From: Eutrigla gurnardus
Lineage: Eukaryota > Chordata > Actinopteri > Perciformes > Triglidae
Length of the DNA stretch: 64,000 bases
Assembly (NCBI GenBank): GCA_963514095.1
Contig: OY741267.1
Span: 7,346,048-7,410,047, forward strand
Direction: 5' to 3'
Position 1 is the stretch's first letter; each line of letters opens with the position of its first letter. Below, piece by piece: positions 63,938 through 64,000 of the stretch. Both the position numbers and the translations under genes were made by a program. The notes beneath the pieces were generated by a model. It had not been told where the DNA came from. It did not search any database and saw only the letters and a program-made list of their open reading frames with translations.

Positions 63938-64000
63938 CCCGTCCTCACAAAACGCCTCATCCTAATTGTGTTAATAACACAAACAGGATGAGCAAACTCT

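Overview
This is a vertebrate genomic window, almost certainly from a teleost fish. It lies inside the variable-gene part of a T-cell receptor alpha/delta (TRA/TRD) locus that has been heavily invaded by transposable elements. The evidence is nine two-exon V segments (leader exon, short intron, V exon ending in a recombination signal of the 23-RSS class), several orphan leader exons, and transposon families typical of fish: BEL/Pao, PIF/Harbinger, hAT, L2-type LINE, gypsy and endogenous retrovirus. No D, J or constant exon is visible, and no bacterial-type genes are present.

V segments, all on the + strand: V1 (1337-1769), V2 (22407-22841), V3 (23524-23955), V4 (34476-34907), V5 (39274-39728, broken), V6 (41481-41909), V7 (42712-43266, defective heptamer), V8 (51162-51688) and V9 (53016-53448). 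The RSS of a further V segment is cut by the left edge (4-42). They fall into families: V1/V4/V9, V2/V6, V3/V5, and singletons V7 and V8. Four orphan leader exons (20848, 41046, 50872, 59969) mark a lost family.

The locus grew by duplication. Bases 1 to about 20918 are homologous to 51686-60038. Copy 1 is 2.5 times longer because of nested insertions: an hAT-like element (1935-) was entered by a 4.9 kb TIR element (5172-10049) that itself holds two fold-back elements, and next to it sit an L2 LINE, a fold-back MITE, a complete-looking PIF/Harbinger transposon (12947-17308) and a non-autonomous hAT (17587-19263). Orphan leader plus V2 (20.7-22.9 kb) repeats as orphan leader plus V6 (40.9-41.9 kb).

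Middle region (24-39 kb): two copies of a TA-flanked DNA transposon (24361-26904 and 35849-38935) with a 20-bp terminal repeat array, an L2 tail, a decayed endogenous retrovirus with its 3' LTR (29960-33584) carrying an inserted hAT MITE, and a solo LTR (33691-34361) just upstream of V4.

A young BEL/Pao retrotransposon (43365-50731) with near-identical 759-bp LTRs, a tRNA-Tyr-type primer site and an uninterrupted 1920-residue polyprotein sits 60 bp past the RSS of V7. The right edge (61.0-64.0 kb) is a broken gypsy element on the minus strand, itself split by a 577-bp MITE.

The genes do not form an operon. Each V segment is an independent recombination substrate, transcribed from its own promoter and joined by RAG to downstream J (or D-J) segments outside the window.
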